The position numbers were made by a program, and so were the translations under genes. The notes beneath the pieces were generated by a model, which saw only the letters and a list, made by a program, of their open reading frames with translations, searched no databases and was not told the origin of the DNA. This document shows, in pieces, positions 1 to 10,201 of a DNA stretch of 64,000 bases (position 1 is the stretch's first letter; each line of letters opens with the position of its first letter). The DNA lies in assembly GCA_026075535.2 (NCBI GenBank), contig AP026547.1, positions 1,178,001 through 1,242,000 of the forward strand, given 5' to 3'. Origin of the DNA: Tricholoma matsutake (lineage: Eukaryota > Basidiomycota > Agaricomycetes > Agaricales > Tricholomataceae).

Positions 1-190
1 CACAAGGATGAGGGCTCTGCAGATGAGGAGGAGGGCCTGGAATATTATTAGGATGAGTGATATTTGGGGTAGGCTGAGGAAGAGGATGGAAAGACCAATT
101 CTACCGACAATAGTAGCTATTCAATGAGTTGTAGTCTGGATCTTAACTGATGAATTAGTTCTTTAAATGGATGAATTGTTTATATTTCAA

Positions 191-327
191 ATGTTCTATG
201 GTTCCTGAATAGCCTATCAAAAGTGGATGATTTTACATATTTTATGGTTACCGAATAGCCTATCAAAAATGGATGATTTTAATGTTCTATGGTTACTGAA
301 TAAATCTACCTGGAGTGGATGAATTTT
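191..327. repeat. Three imperfect tandem copies (about 45 bp)
   Basis: Three successive units share the words CTATGGTT, GAATAGCCTATCAAAA and GTGGATGATTTT. The third unit is more diverged. No coding potential is seen. Confidence 0.6.
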
Positions 328-440
328 CTATGACATGGTAAAAATGACATGGTATGAAACATGCCATTTTTGACATGAATTTCACCACTTCGGTTTGTCC
401 CTTTAAAAAATGAAAATGATACCATGGCATCATACAATTA

Positions 441-550
441 CTGGGATGAAATTTATTCTCTCCTGTGGATTGTATTCATTCCCTCTGTGGATGAAATTTA
501 TTCCCTCTGTGGATTGTATTTATTCCCTCTGTGGATGAAATTTATTCCCT
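441..550. repeat. Tandem repeat with GTGGAT..ATTCCCTC units
   Basis: At least four alternating units of the type CTGTGGATGAAATTTATTCC and CTGTGGATTGTATTTATTCC lie head to tail. Related GGATGAAA words recur at 20.15-20.66 kb and 23.99-24.43 kb. Confidence 0.55.
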
Positions 551-1147
551 CCAGGTATCATATTCAGTACTTGAGGACACTAATAATGGTATGAATTTAC
601 ATATATAAGCAGGGAGAATTGGGGTGTGAATTTCTGGTGTTGGGGGTCCACAATGCTTGTGAGTCGCTGCCTCTTCCTGTCTGAGTCCTGCTTGCTTGCT
701 TCACAGGCCTCACACAACCATCCATGGATATGGTATTATGAGTCTGAGGTACAAGGACTTGTCTTTTTAACCCAACCAACCAGCCAGCAAAAGTGATATG
801 TTAAGTCTGACAGCTGCTCAGCAGATGTCGGAGTTTCAACACTGTCTGAAGACAGGCTTATATTTTGAAGTCAGTCCAACTCAGCCCCTTATAAACTTTC
901 ACACTCAGCAGGTTTTACTGACATGCAGATTTTGAACAAAAAAGGAAACTGTCACATTGAGTCATGCTTCCTCAAAAAGCTCAGCAGCACGATGTACACA
1001 CAAAAGAGTTGTTTGTTGGGCCCTAAGTAATGGTTTTCAAGTTCTTTTATTTTATTTTATTTTCAACTAACTAATGTTCTAATTTGATCTTTAAGTTCTA
1101 TTACCACAAGATGGTGCCAAGACAGCAGATCCACACCTGCACCACTG

Positions 1148-1167
1148 CTGCAAGCATCTGCTTGCAG
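1148..1167. repeat. CTGC..GCAG hairpin (9-bp stem, 2-nt loop)
   Basis: CTGCAAGCA, loop TC, TGCTTGCAG, followed by GGTGG. Same type as at 13987, 23251 and 23754. Confidence 0.6.
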
Positions 1168-1304
1168 GGTGGATAATGGATCATGACATGGGGATGGGGA
1201 TGACAACACAACAAAAATAGCAGCTGCGGCAGATGACAAGGGGGATGACAAGGATGGGAGGAGAGGGAAGTTCAGGCAAAGGATGCAGCACCATACAACA
1301 AAAA

Positions 1305-1338
1305 GGGTCCAAGAGGCATCGCTGATGTCTCTTGGGCT
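1305..1338. repeat. CCCAAGAGAC-type hairpin, copy 1
   Basis: GGTCCAAGAGGCATC pairs imperfectly with GATGTCTCTTGGGC. It is followed by GTAGTTAAG and a T-rich tract. Confidence 0.6.
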
Positions 1339-1665
1339 GTAGTTAAGTTTTTTTCTTATTCATTTCATTTTTTTCGGTGCTAACAAAGTTTCTAGGTATT
1401 AACTATGGACAACAATGACAACCCTGACCCAGCACCAAACCAGGACAACAAGGACGATGGCAAGGACAGCAAGGAACATGGGAGGACAACAACAATCATG
1501 GTGAAGGCACAGCAACAATGGGGACAACAACAGCGACAACTCCTGGGACGACGACAGGGGGACAACACAACCAAAATGAAAATGGTGGCAGCAGCAACTA
1601 GGGTGGGACAACAACAGCACACAAGGAAGGCACAGGAGACAGAGATGGCCCATATGATGACGAAA

Positions 1666-1693
1666 CAGGCCCAAGAGACATCTCTTGGGCCTG
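1666..1693. repeat. CCCAAGAGAC-type hairpin, copy 2 (perfect)
   Basis: The stem CAGGCCCAAGAGA pairs perfectly over 13 bp with TCTCTTGGGCCTG across a 2-nt loop. It is followed by TAATATG and a run of T. Confidence 0.75.
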
Positions 1694-2439
1694 TAATATG
1701 TTTTTTTCTCTTTCATTTCATCTTCTTATTACTAACACAACTTTTTAGGTACTACAAACTCAAACTACTGATGACAACGACTGGAATTCCCGAACCCACT
1801 GCCACCACCACTGCCACCAAAACTGAGGGACTGACAATGGCAAGGATGACAACAAGCAAGAAAGGCCGACCAACACAGTGAGGATGGGGGCTATGGGGAC
1901 AATGACAATGAGGAGGTGGATAGCGACGACAGTGACAATGAAAAGATGGCGGGGACAAAGACCAGGCCAGACTACAGGACAACCAGGCACAGGGATGGCA
2001 ACAGTGAGAGACAGGGAGGAGAACAAGATGATGATGACGGCTACCACCATAGCACCCCCAACCACTAGGGATGGCAGCCAGGGACAACAGGAGTGGGACC
2101 CATGTGCCCAGGATAATGCACCTGCATCAATGCACCAAGATGACACATCAACGAGGCTGACACACCAGCACCAATGCACAGGACCACATCCCCCTCTCCC
2201 CTGCATTTTGTGTGGTGTGGGGATGTTTTTGTTTTTGTTTTAATGCCCCTCCCCTGCATTTGGCATGGGTGAGGGGTTTGTATATGATTGTAGTACTCCC
2301 TCCTCACATCTTGTGTGAGGGATGTAGTTAATCAATTTTTTGATCTTGATTATGTGACAAGCACCTCCCTCGAGGAAGATGAAAATAGAGTTTTGAGTGT
2401 GAGTGTCATAAACAAACCTTATAGTTATTACTAGTAATC

Positions 2440-2522
2440 TCCTGTGGCTCAACTGGTTGAGCACACTTGTACAGTATATGTGATCATACCATTAAAAGGT
2501 CTTGAGTTCAGTCTTTCCTTCA
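2440..2522 (+). other. tRNA-like (SINE-like) fragment
   Basis: TGGCTCAACTGGTTGAGC resembles a D-arm / A-box, and AGGTCTTGAGTTCAGTC resembles a T-arm / B-box. The anticodon arm does not fold convincingly and the T-stem is mispaired, so this is not a functional tRNA. It shares TATATGT and an AGGTC..TGRGTTCA segment with the tRNA-like sequence at 43464/49298. This suggests one dispersed tRNA-derived family. Confidence 0.4.
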
Positions 2523-3000
2523 CACAAATTTATTTTGTAGGCACTTCATGAAGTTTCAAAGAGCTTGGAACTTGAATATATCAAATTTGACTATCCAATA
2601 TGGTATACTTTTGTCAAGTACCTGGAATCTGGTTATTCCAACCAGAATCCCTGGAATTGCTGGATTCCACATCTGTGAATGTTATGGACAAGTAGAGATT
2701 ATCAGGGCCTGTACACCCCCTATCTACAAGCTTGCAAAGGGAAAACTAGGATATCTTATTTCTACTGAACATACAAAAAATTTGCATTTGCATTTTTGGG
2801 TTCTCCTGATGTCTGTGATAAAGAAGATGATTGATTCAGAGGACTCATACATGCCAGGTGCAGCCATGGCCCAACTAGAACAAGTTCAAGCTGGACACAC
2901 TGTGATACTATATTCAAACAGTTAGTCCATCCTCTGTGGTACACAATTATGTGACTTACCCAACCTGTTTTACTGTTTATATCTGAGTCCAGCATATTTA

Positions 3001-3845
3001 CAAGGGGGTTCCAGGATCAGAATGCTGGACTGGACCCCGGGTGGTTGGTTGCCACCAGAGGCTCAGAAAAAAAAATGGACATCATCAATTTTTTTGCTCT
3101 CTGAGGCCCGTTTGAGCATTAATGATGATGGAATTTCAATTATATACTACATAGGACTCTAAAGGACACAAAAAATGCAAATCAAGAGTGAAATTTATTA
3201 CCCCTAACTGATCCACATGATTTATACAAGCTGGAACTGATGGCCAGTTCTGGTTGTGCATTGGCACTGTCACATAGTCTGTGAATTGACAGGAAACCTT
3301 GAAAACTCAGATGGATACACCTCTTTCTTCAGGATCAGACAATGGATCCCTTTCTCTTGGCCAACCATCATTACAGCCAAATGTCTCAGGAATAAGTGAA
3401 GGACTTCGGCGTATGGAGATAGAACCAACTGGGTGCTCAAAAAGGAAAAGACAGGCATTCACAATTTGTGATCTTCATACCTGTGTTTGCAGGGAAACTG
3501 CTGACCCAAAATCTGACAATGTCATACCCTGCAAACAAATGGGCTGTGAATCAAAATGGGTAAGTTTTTATTGATATAAATGAAGTAAAATGCTTATCTT
3601 CAGCATTAGTATCATCTTGTGTGTGTGGAACTTGAACAATCACCCCAAAATTGGATTTGCCACACTTGTCAGTCCTTGCAGGGAGGAAAGCACCTGCAGT
3701 GTTGATTGAATGACATCATAATTACCTTATATAGAAGCATGCCTGAATCATGTGGGTGGTTGGTTCAGCAAAAATCTAGCAAGATAAAAAATTCAACCCC
3801 AGCCTCAGCCTCCAGGTATTCCATTAAATTTTTGGAACCCCCTTG
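3001..3845. mobile_element. Non-autonomous hAT-like element (845 bp) with a captured exon
   Basis: The two ends are perfect 13-bp inverted repeats, CAAGGGGGTTCCA. The flanking 8 bp CATATTTA are duplicated exactly (2993-3000 and 3846-3853). An 8-bp target duplication is a hallmark of the hAT superfamily, so the assignment is well supported even though no transposase is encoded. The interior carries an exon-like segment that ends at a canonical donor (separate entry). The two subterminal regions share GTGGTTGGTT. Confidence 0.8.
3292..3559 (+). pseudogene. Captured exon of a Cys-rich (PHD-like) protein
   Basis: An open stretch inside the hAT-like element begins after an acceptor-like GAATTGACAG and ends at TGG|GTAAGT, a canonical donor. 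It encodes a Ser-rich stretch followed by C-V-C, about 16 residues, then C-x4-C and a terminal Trp. This resembles the first half of a PHD-type zinc finger; the expected H-x2-C half would be in a following exon and is not visible. The bounded exon inside a transposable element suggests transduplication of host sequence. No start codon can be assigned. It could instead be a remnant of an element-encoded protein. Confidence 0.5.
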
Positions 3846-3853
3846 CATATTTA

Positions 3854-5238
3854 TTTACATTTGATAATGGTCACATTTTCTGATATTCCTCCAAGACTTG
3901 TTCTTTTCATTCCAATGTGTTCCCTCCATTTTAACTACTTTATTTATCTTTCTTGGGGCTTCTACTGTTCCTACTATAAAGGTAGTCTACTGATGTTGTA
4001 GTACTCATCTGTTTGCCTCCTGAGCCCACTGAGGTCAAACATGATTCTGAGTCCATTATTATTTGATGTTTGTTCTTGCACTTCTGATAACTTGCAACAC
4101 AATCCAACAGACTCTGATTCTGCCCATGTAGTATGTACACACTCCAAGGACTAGAGTGCACTCTGAGTCATGAACTTTCCACTTTTGGCCTGCCCATGTT
4201 GTTTGGTTTTCAATTGAACTCAACTGCATGCAACTAAGCTAACAAATTGAACACAAAAGTCATTTACGGTGATAAGTCTACCTTGTGCGCTATGCTCAGG
4301 ACACATTTTGACATGCTCACACACTTCCCCATCAATGATCCGAACACATACAAACCTGCATGAACAACCAAAATCGCCCTGAATCATGCTGAAGCACTTC
4401 AGCATAGTTCATACTATCTCATGTGTATCCAGCTGCTGTTCACCCTTTCTACCAACCTTCAGACATGTGTCCTACCTCATTCCTGCCTTTAGCTGATGCT
4501 GCCCAAGCACCCCAGCATAAGGAGACAAAGGATTCAATTGTTTTGGGTGCAACAAGGTGTTTTGTGATGACTTAGTGATTTATTACAACAAGAGGACAAG
4601 ACCCCCTTTGATATATGATGACTTTGGCATGTTTTCCTTCATATCTTTCTCCTTTATTTAGTGATTTCAACATATCTTCACTGCCTTATGTTCTGCCTCA
4701 TGGTAGCCTCATGGCCTCATTTCCTTTTTAGTACTATCTCTTCAATACTTATATAACCTTGTACTACCTATCTCTTTCAACAAGAAATTGTCTCCCCATA
4801 TTGTCTATTGTCTGATTTAAGAGTTTCCTCTTGAGTCCAAGCTCTTAGTCTTAGTCCAAAGTTTTGTGGTTTTCCACAATCTTCTATATTCCACTACTTC
4901 ATTCCCCAAAACTATTATTGTGTAGTGATCCAGGCCTGAGGCCCAGAGTCTTTGAGTGTTCACTTTGTGCTCCATAGGTGGAGAATCCAATATCCATTAG
5001 AATCCATATTTTATTGGTGTGTACCATTATGTTACTGTGGACTAATATAAGCTGAGTGGGCAAAGGTGCATAGTGCCTCCCAACCTGAAGAGCAAAATCC
5101 TAGCCTAAATATGGTGGGCAAGAGAGCTGCAATCCCCACTGTGTGCAAGTAGGAGTCTAATGATGCATTGAGTGAGTCTTGGGGCCCACATTTTAGGAGG
5201 TAGACAATCAACTTATGAAGCATAGTATGCATTCCTAG
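3854..5238. other. Non-coding stretch with an LTR-like remnant
   Basis: No coding region is supportable. Around 4560-4900 the text TCTGATTTAAGAG..CTCTTGAGTCCAAG..CTTAGTC resembles the reverse complement of the Gypsy LTR found at 52.4 and 61.2 kb. This suggests a decayed solo LTR of that family in the opposite orientation. The limits are uncertain. Confidence 0.4.
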
Positions 5239-6630
5239 CTAACACACATCAGGAAGCTTGATGGTGCTGCATGCAAACTCTTGGTGGAGTTCAGGCTGTG
5301 CTTGGAGGTATGGTGCCAGGACCTGTGCATGCTTTCTCAGATACAGAGTGAAGGCTCGACTTGCCCATCTGCCCATTGTTTTGACCACCTCAAAAGGCAG
5401 GTTTCAAAGCAAGTATTCAAGTGTTGAGCCTATGCGGATGCCATGTCCCTGCATGGGGTCTTCTCCAGCTCTGGCAGCTTGTGCAAGTCATTCAATGAAC
5501 TTGGCTTTGGTGAGGGGTTTTATTGCCTTCTTGGAGTGATACGAGAAAAGGTGAGCATTGGGTGCTGGGTTGTTGACATGGAAATGGTTGGTAAGGGCAT
5601 CTTTGGGATCCATTGGCCCATTCTGATGGCTCCACTGGACCTTTTTGCCTTGTGGTGCTGCCTTGGTGCATGGGATGAATAGTTCTGTAAAAGGTAGGCC
5701 ATTCCAGTCTTGATCCCACCTCAGGTTAGCTCTTGTGACATGGACATTGGGATCGAAGGCACTTAGTTGGGGGACTGTGAACTCTCCGATGTGGCCCATG
5801 GCATAAAAACATGTTGTTAGGCATGTGAAGACAGCTGCATCCAAGGGTTCATCCAACTTTAGCTGGCCTTTGAGTTTGGTGATGAATTCAACTGTATAAG
5901 GTCACTGTTTCTTTCATTTGGAGGTTTCAGGGGTGACATTTGTGACTGCTTTTAGCAAAACCTCCATTTTGGTTTGGTTGGGTTGCCACTCTAGACCATT
6001 TAGCACATGCCAAGCTTGGACTCCATATAGGTAATTAGCTATTGCCTTTCCTGAGTATGATCTGGCTAGACTCACAACAAAGGTTGAGAGTAAGAGTGGG
6101 TCTGCTGTGGCTCACTGGGGTTCTGGAATCTGCTTCTTGTTGCAGAATATGTGGTATATGAGGAGTCCAGTTCCATATGTCTGTCTAATGTTCTCTGTCC
6201 AAGCATGACTTATCACATCCCTGATGTGGTTGAGATCCTTGTTTGAGATTCTGACTTCTTGCCCACATGTGGGATGTTGGCTGTAAGGTTTCCAGAGTCA
6301 GATTTGGTCTCGGGAGAGGCAGTGAGGGCGAAGTGGGGATTGTTCGGGGGTCAAATCTGGGTGATAGGGTATAGGTCGGCTTTGGGTTGGCATGCTTCTA
6401 AGAAGTGTGGCATTCCACTCTCTCCATCTACCAGTCTTTGGCTGATGTGAAGAGTGTCTCACCCCACTGCTGGGATTTGGTGTTGAATGTGGCTCTTTCA
6501 GCAAGGGGTGGTTCTTTGGTTGGCTTTGGAAGGGGATGTGGTGTAGTTCTGTGTTGAAGAGCATTGATTTCAGTGGGTTGCAGAGGTTGGTCATGGGTGA
6601 TGTAACAGGATAGTATTCATCATCATTCAT
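5239..6630 (-). pseudogene. Decayed tyrosine recombinase (Crypton/Ngaro-type YR)
   Basis: One minus-strand frame of about 464 codons reads as a fungal tyrosine recombinase (DNA breaking-rejoining enzyme) once its stops are ignored. An N-terminal Pro/Ser-rich region is followed by a SAM-like core-binding part (HAWTENIRQTYGTGLL, then YSGKAIANYLYGVQAWH) and the catalytic domain. Visible catalytic elements are GHIGEFTVP, where the first catalytic Arg is expected but reads His; HGIR (intact H-x-x-R); GRW; and FTLYLRKH with the Tyr. The interruptions I found within the frame (about 7) are all TGA, and Arg to His fits CGC to CAC. No RT or DNA-binding partner adjoins it, so it may be a Crypton-like solo gene or the tail of a lost DIRS/Ngaro element. 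It is non-functional. Confidence 0.75.
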
Positions 6631-7067
6631 TCTTATTCAACTTCCTTAAGTTTTCTTTCCTTTGTACTATGTTTGAGACACCCTTATGCTCATTGCCATA
6701 TGCTTACCTATTGATTTCATATATATTGATCCTGTGACAAGTACTGTATAGCTAGTCACACTGTCACAGAATGATAACTTTTTACTTCCCAACAACTTGA
6801 GCCTAAGCTCTTGAGTCAGTGGGATTAAGGTGTAAAGGTTCAATTTGGATGACTTCTTGATCTTGTACTGCCACCACCTCAAATCTTCCCATGGTACATG
6901 TAAAGCTAACAAAACCCAGCCCATACTCAAAAAGATGGTGGTTGACAAAACTCGTGAACAAAAAGAAAAGAATGCAACAACTCAGAGGAAGATCAAAATA
7001 CCACTGCTGCAATACTCAACACCCAGTACATGAAGAATACCGATGACAATGCAACCGCTACTAAGAA

Positions 7068-8305
7068 ATGATATGCAAGGCAAAAGTGGAGCACTGGGCA
7101 GAAGTGGTAAAAGATGCATGGAGAAAAGGTCAAGTCGCATCCACCCTCTTTCTTGATGTTAAAGATGCATTCCCCAGTGTAGACATCAACTGCCTCATAC
7201 ACAACATGAGAAAAAGAGGAATACCTCAAGAGTACACATGGAAAGATGCCTGGGAAATCATCACACAACCCTAGCATTCGATGACTATGAAACGACAGCC
7301 TTCATGGTGGAAAACGGACTAGACCAAGGAGACCTGTACTCAGGAGTCTGCTACCTCATCTACAACTCAGACTTAATGGAGATACCAACACTCAGGAGAG
7401 GCAAATGGATACTAATGTTCATTGATGATGCAGTGATAATCATTACAGGAAAAGACTTCTTGGAGACCCACAAAAAACTATGAAGCATCATGAACCAAAC
7501 AGGAGGTGTATTTGAATGGGCAAAAGACCACAACTGTGAATTTGGCATCAAAAAATTCCAACTGCTCGACATATCAAGGAAACTCATCCCACACCAGCTA
7601 AACCAAAAGAAAAGAGTACAAATACCACAATGAGCACTAATACTCAGGACCCAGCACATACCATCAAAGGAAATGGCAAAATTCCTGGGAGTGATAGTAG
7701 ACAACAAACTGAACTGGAAGGGACAAGGTGCAGCTGCTCTTGCCAAAGGACAAAACTGGCTAGCAAAATATACATGGCAACTATATCTCTCCATCACCAT
7801 TCCCCGCATGCTATATGCTGCTGACATCTTTCTTACCCCACAGCAAAACATAGGCAAACAGACAAAGGACAGTCAAAACAACTGGGCCATCATAAACAAG
7901 CTAGCATCAATACAGAGACAAGCAGCAATTATGATAACAGGGGCAATGAAGACCACAGCAACTGACATCATAGAAGTCATGGCAAACCTCATCCCCTTCC
8001 ACTTACTCATCAAAAAGCATTGCCACTGGGCAGCCATATGCCTCGCAACTCTACCCCCAACACATCCCTTCCACAAACCAGTCATGAATGCAGCAAACAG
8101 GCTAGTGAAACAACACCCAGTGCCACTACATGACCTCATGCACAGGTACAACATAAAGCCCCAAAGTATTGAAACCATCAAAGCAGTAAGATATGACACA
8201 AAGTGGAAACCAAAGATTACAGCCAACATCACAAACAATGTCGATGAAGTGATAGAGAGCCTAGAGCACAACAGAGCAGATGCAAAAATCTTCACTGATA
8301 GATAG
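7068..8305 (+). pseudogene. LINE reverse transcriptase remnant
   Basis: Fragments match a LINE RT: STLFLDVKDAFPSVDI (first catalytic Asp), NGLDQGD (the LxQGxP-like motif), FIDDAVII (the F/Y-x-DD active site) and MAKFLGVIVDNKLNWK (thumb region). The first part is in one frame to about 7260. The rest is shifted, and sequence joining the fragments is missing near 7258. Further stops lie near 7481 and 7632. The enzyme would make cDNA at a nicked target, but this copy cannot be translated intact. Confidence 0.75.
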
Positions 8306-9204
8306 GGCATGGAAGGAAAAATAGGCATGGCAGCCATTCTATATCAGAATGGAAGAATAAAAACCAAGCTACAGTACAAGCTGGGCTCACAATGACACCA
8401 CACAGTATATGAAGGGGAAGGAATAGGTGCAGTATTTGGCACCAAACTAGTCTCCAATGAGTGGGGAATACAGTCAGCCATTTTTTACATTGACAATCAA
8501 GCTTCAATCACAGCAACACAACTGATGAACCCCACTTCAGGTCACCATATATTTGACACATTTCATGAGAACATAGAGGCACTAAAGAACAAGCACAGCA
8601 GAATACAACTCGAAGTCAGATGGGTACCAGGACATAAAGGAGTGGAAGGAAATGAACAGGCAGATGAACAAGCAAAGAAGGCGATAATGTAGGGAAGCAG
8701 TGACAAGAGAGAACTACCAAAATACCTCAAAAAGCCACTACCCCATAGCAAGTCCACAATAAAATGGGCATACAACAAAAAACTCAAGTGAAGAGCACAA
8801 AAATATGGCAAAAATCACTGTGATACAAAAGGATGAAAAAGACAGACCCCGTGGCCCCATCGGACAAATACATCAAGCTGATCACTGACCTACCAAGAAA
8901 GCTGGCCAGCATCCTAACACAATTATGGACAGGGCATGCCCCACTAGCTAAGCACCTATATCACATTGGGAAAAGTAACTCATCAATATGCCCAGCATGC
9001 CAACAAGGAGAAGAATCAGTACAGCACTTCCTGCTACACTGCCCAGCACACCAAAGAGCAAGACAAAATTTATGCAACAAAACAGGTGGAAGAGATATCA
9101 ACATCACAAAACTGCTCACCATGCCAAAACACTTTGCGCACTTTTCAGATACGTGGCTGAAACAGGATGCTTTCACAGCACCTTTGGAGACATACCAACA
9201 CTAG
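8306..9204 (+). pseudogene. LINE RNase H and C-terminal zinc motif remnant
   Basis: The frame continues after a stop at FTDR. It reads AIFYIDNQASITATQ and RWVPGHKGVEGNEQADEQA, the latter typical of a LINE-type RNase H. After a shift at about 8830 comes CPACQQGEESVQHFLLHC, the C-x2-C..H..C motif that closes many LINE ORF2 proteins. Stops occur at about 8303, 8392, 8690, 8789 and 8834. Confidence 0.7.
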
Positions 9205-9511
9205 ATGAAGAACAGCAGAGAGGAGGGAATCGAGACAGGAGATAAGAGAGTAGAGAAAGGAAAGAAGAGAATTGACAAGGAAAGACAGAAAGCAGCAAAC
9301 CCACCACCCATACAATAAACCCGGTCTCAGAACCACCACCTATAGCATCACCAGTGCTTCAAGTACCACTATGTGGTACCTCCAAGCTGATGACAAAGGA
9401 AACCAATGCAAGAGGGAAACATAGGAGCTCAAGCATTACCATACTTATTTACTCTCTCACATATGGCTTGCCACAATGGAGAATAAATGTGATTTAAAAA
9501 TAAAAATAAAA

Positions 9512-10201
9512 TGGTTTGATTTGCTAAGGGTATCCAACTAACAAAGTCCAGTGTAGCGAGCATTATAGAATCTACACATGGCCTTCCCATGGAGATAGAG
9601 ATTGAGTAGATGCTTGAGGCCTTCCCAGCTAAACTCAATCTTGCACTATTAGTTCATAATAGAGGCTTCTAAACACCTTATTCACCTGTTAGCGGTTCAC
9701 CAAAGTGTCTACAGATTCTCCAACCCAGGAATGAACATTCATCATGAAAACAAGTTCCACAAAGGTGGACACTGTGGGAACTCCATTCCAACCTGGCTGG
9801 TTGCAACTACAAACTACGAAATAGAGACAACCCTTCTTGTTTTGATTGAATTTTACCAACTGAACCTCTAGCTCCATCAATTTTCATCAGTAAAATTCCT
9901 GTCCACCAACAAAGTAATCTAACATGATTGATGTCACAGTTGAGATCTCGTTCTGCCTCCCCTGTTAAACTGTCTGATCAACAAGACTGCTGAGATGTGT
10001 ATACAGCCATGAAAACCCTAGTGCAGGAGTACAAATCTCAGGAGCACCAATTGCAACATCAAGATGCAATATTACAAAGGAAATCATTTAAATCCTGTTC
10101 TTTATTAGACCTGCTCATTGTAGAAACTCTAGAGATGCTGGACTTACAAGGGTGAGGAACTATTCCACATTTGCAAGTAATGTTATGTAGAAGGAAGGGA
10201 G
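9512..10201. other. No gene seen
   Basis: A+T-rich sequence between the LINE tail and the next open frame. I see no coding region, repeat or RNA gene that I can support. Confidence 0.4.

Larger units (their letters stand above)
1..1060. other. A+T-rich non-coding flank with degenerate repeats
   Basis: No supportable gene. The stretch is CpG-poor and holds short imperfect repeats built on the words GTGGATGA, ATTTATTCCCTC and TATGGTT.CTGAATAG. Its open frames are short and have no recognisable domain. Confidence 0.5.
1061..2240. repeat. Dispersed hairpin / GACAACAAC module, copy A
   Basis: A low-complexity block rich in GACAACAAC, GATGACAA and CACAGCAACAATGG words carries one CTGC..GCAG hairpin and two CCCAAGAGAC hairpins. 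Each of the latter is followed by a T/C-rich tract with intron-like ends (GTTAAG or ATATG, then CTAAC, then TTTCTAG or TTTTTAG). The same order of parts recurs at 13.7-14.6, 20.9 and 22.6-23.9 kb. The open frames here look like by-products of the biased composition. Confidence 0.6.
7050..9511 (+). mobile_element. 5'-truncated non-LTR retrotransposon (LINE) copy
   Basis: Coding remnants appear in the order RT, RNase H, Cys/His zinc motif, and end in an A-rich tail (ATTTAAAAATAAAAATAAAA near 9493-9512). No endonuclease domain is seen upstream. Truncation at the 5' end and an A-rich 3' end are usual for LINE insertions. The RNase H after the RT suggests an I/Tad-like clade. Multiple stops and at least two frame changes show that it is dead. 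Target duplications were not identified. Confidence 0.75.

Noticed and set aside
1392..2206. Overlapping open frames on both strands in the GACAACAAC block
   Set aside because: They reflect biased, stop-poor repeat composition (Thr/Gln/Met-rich one way, Cys/Leu/Ser-rich the other). There is no domain and the frames overlap on all strands.
7238..7483. Group II intron or telomerase RT instead of a LINE RT
   Set aside because: The following RNase H, the C-terminal C-x2-C..H..C motif and the A-rich tail fit a LINE; no intron RNA structure or telomerase motif is visible.
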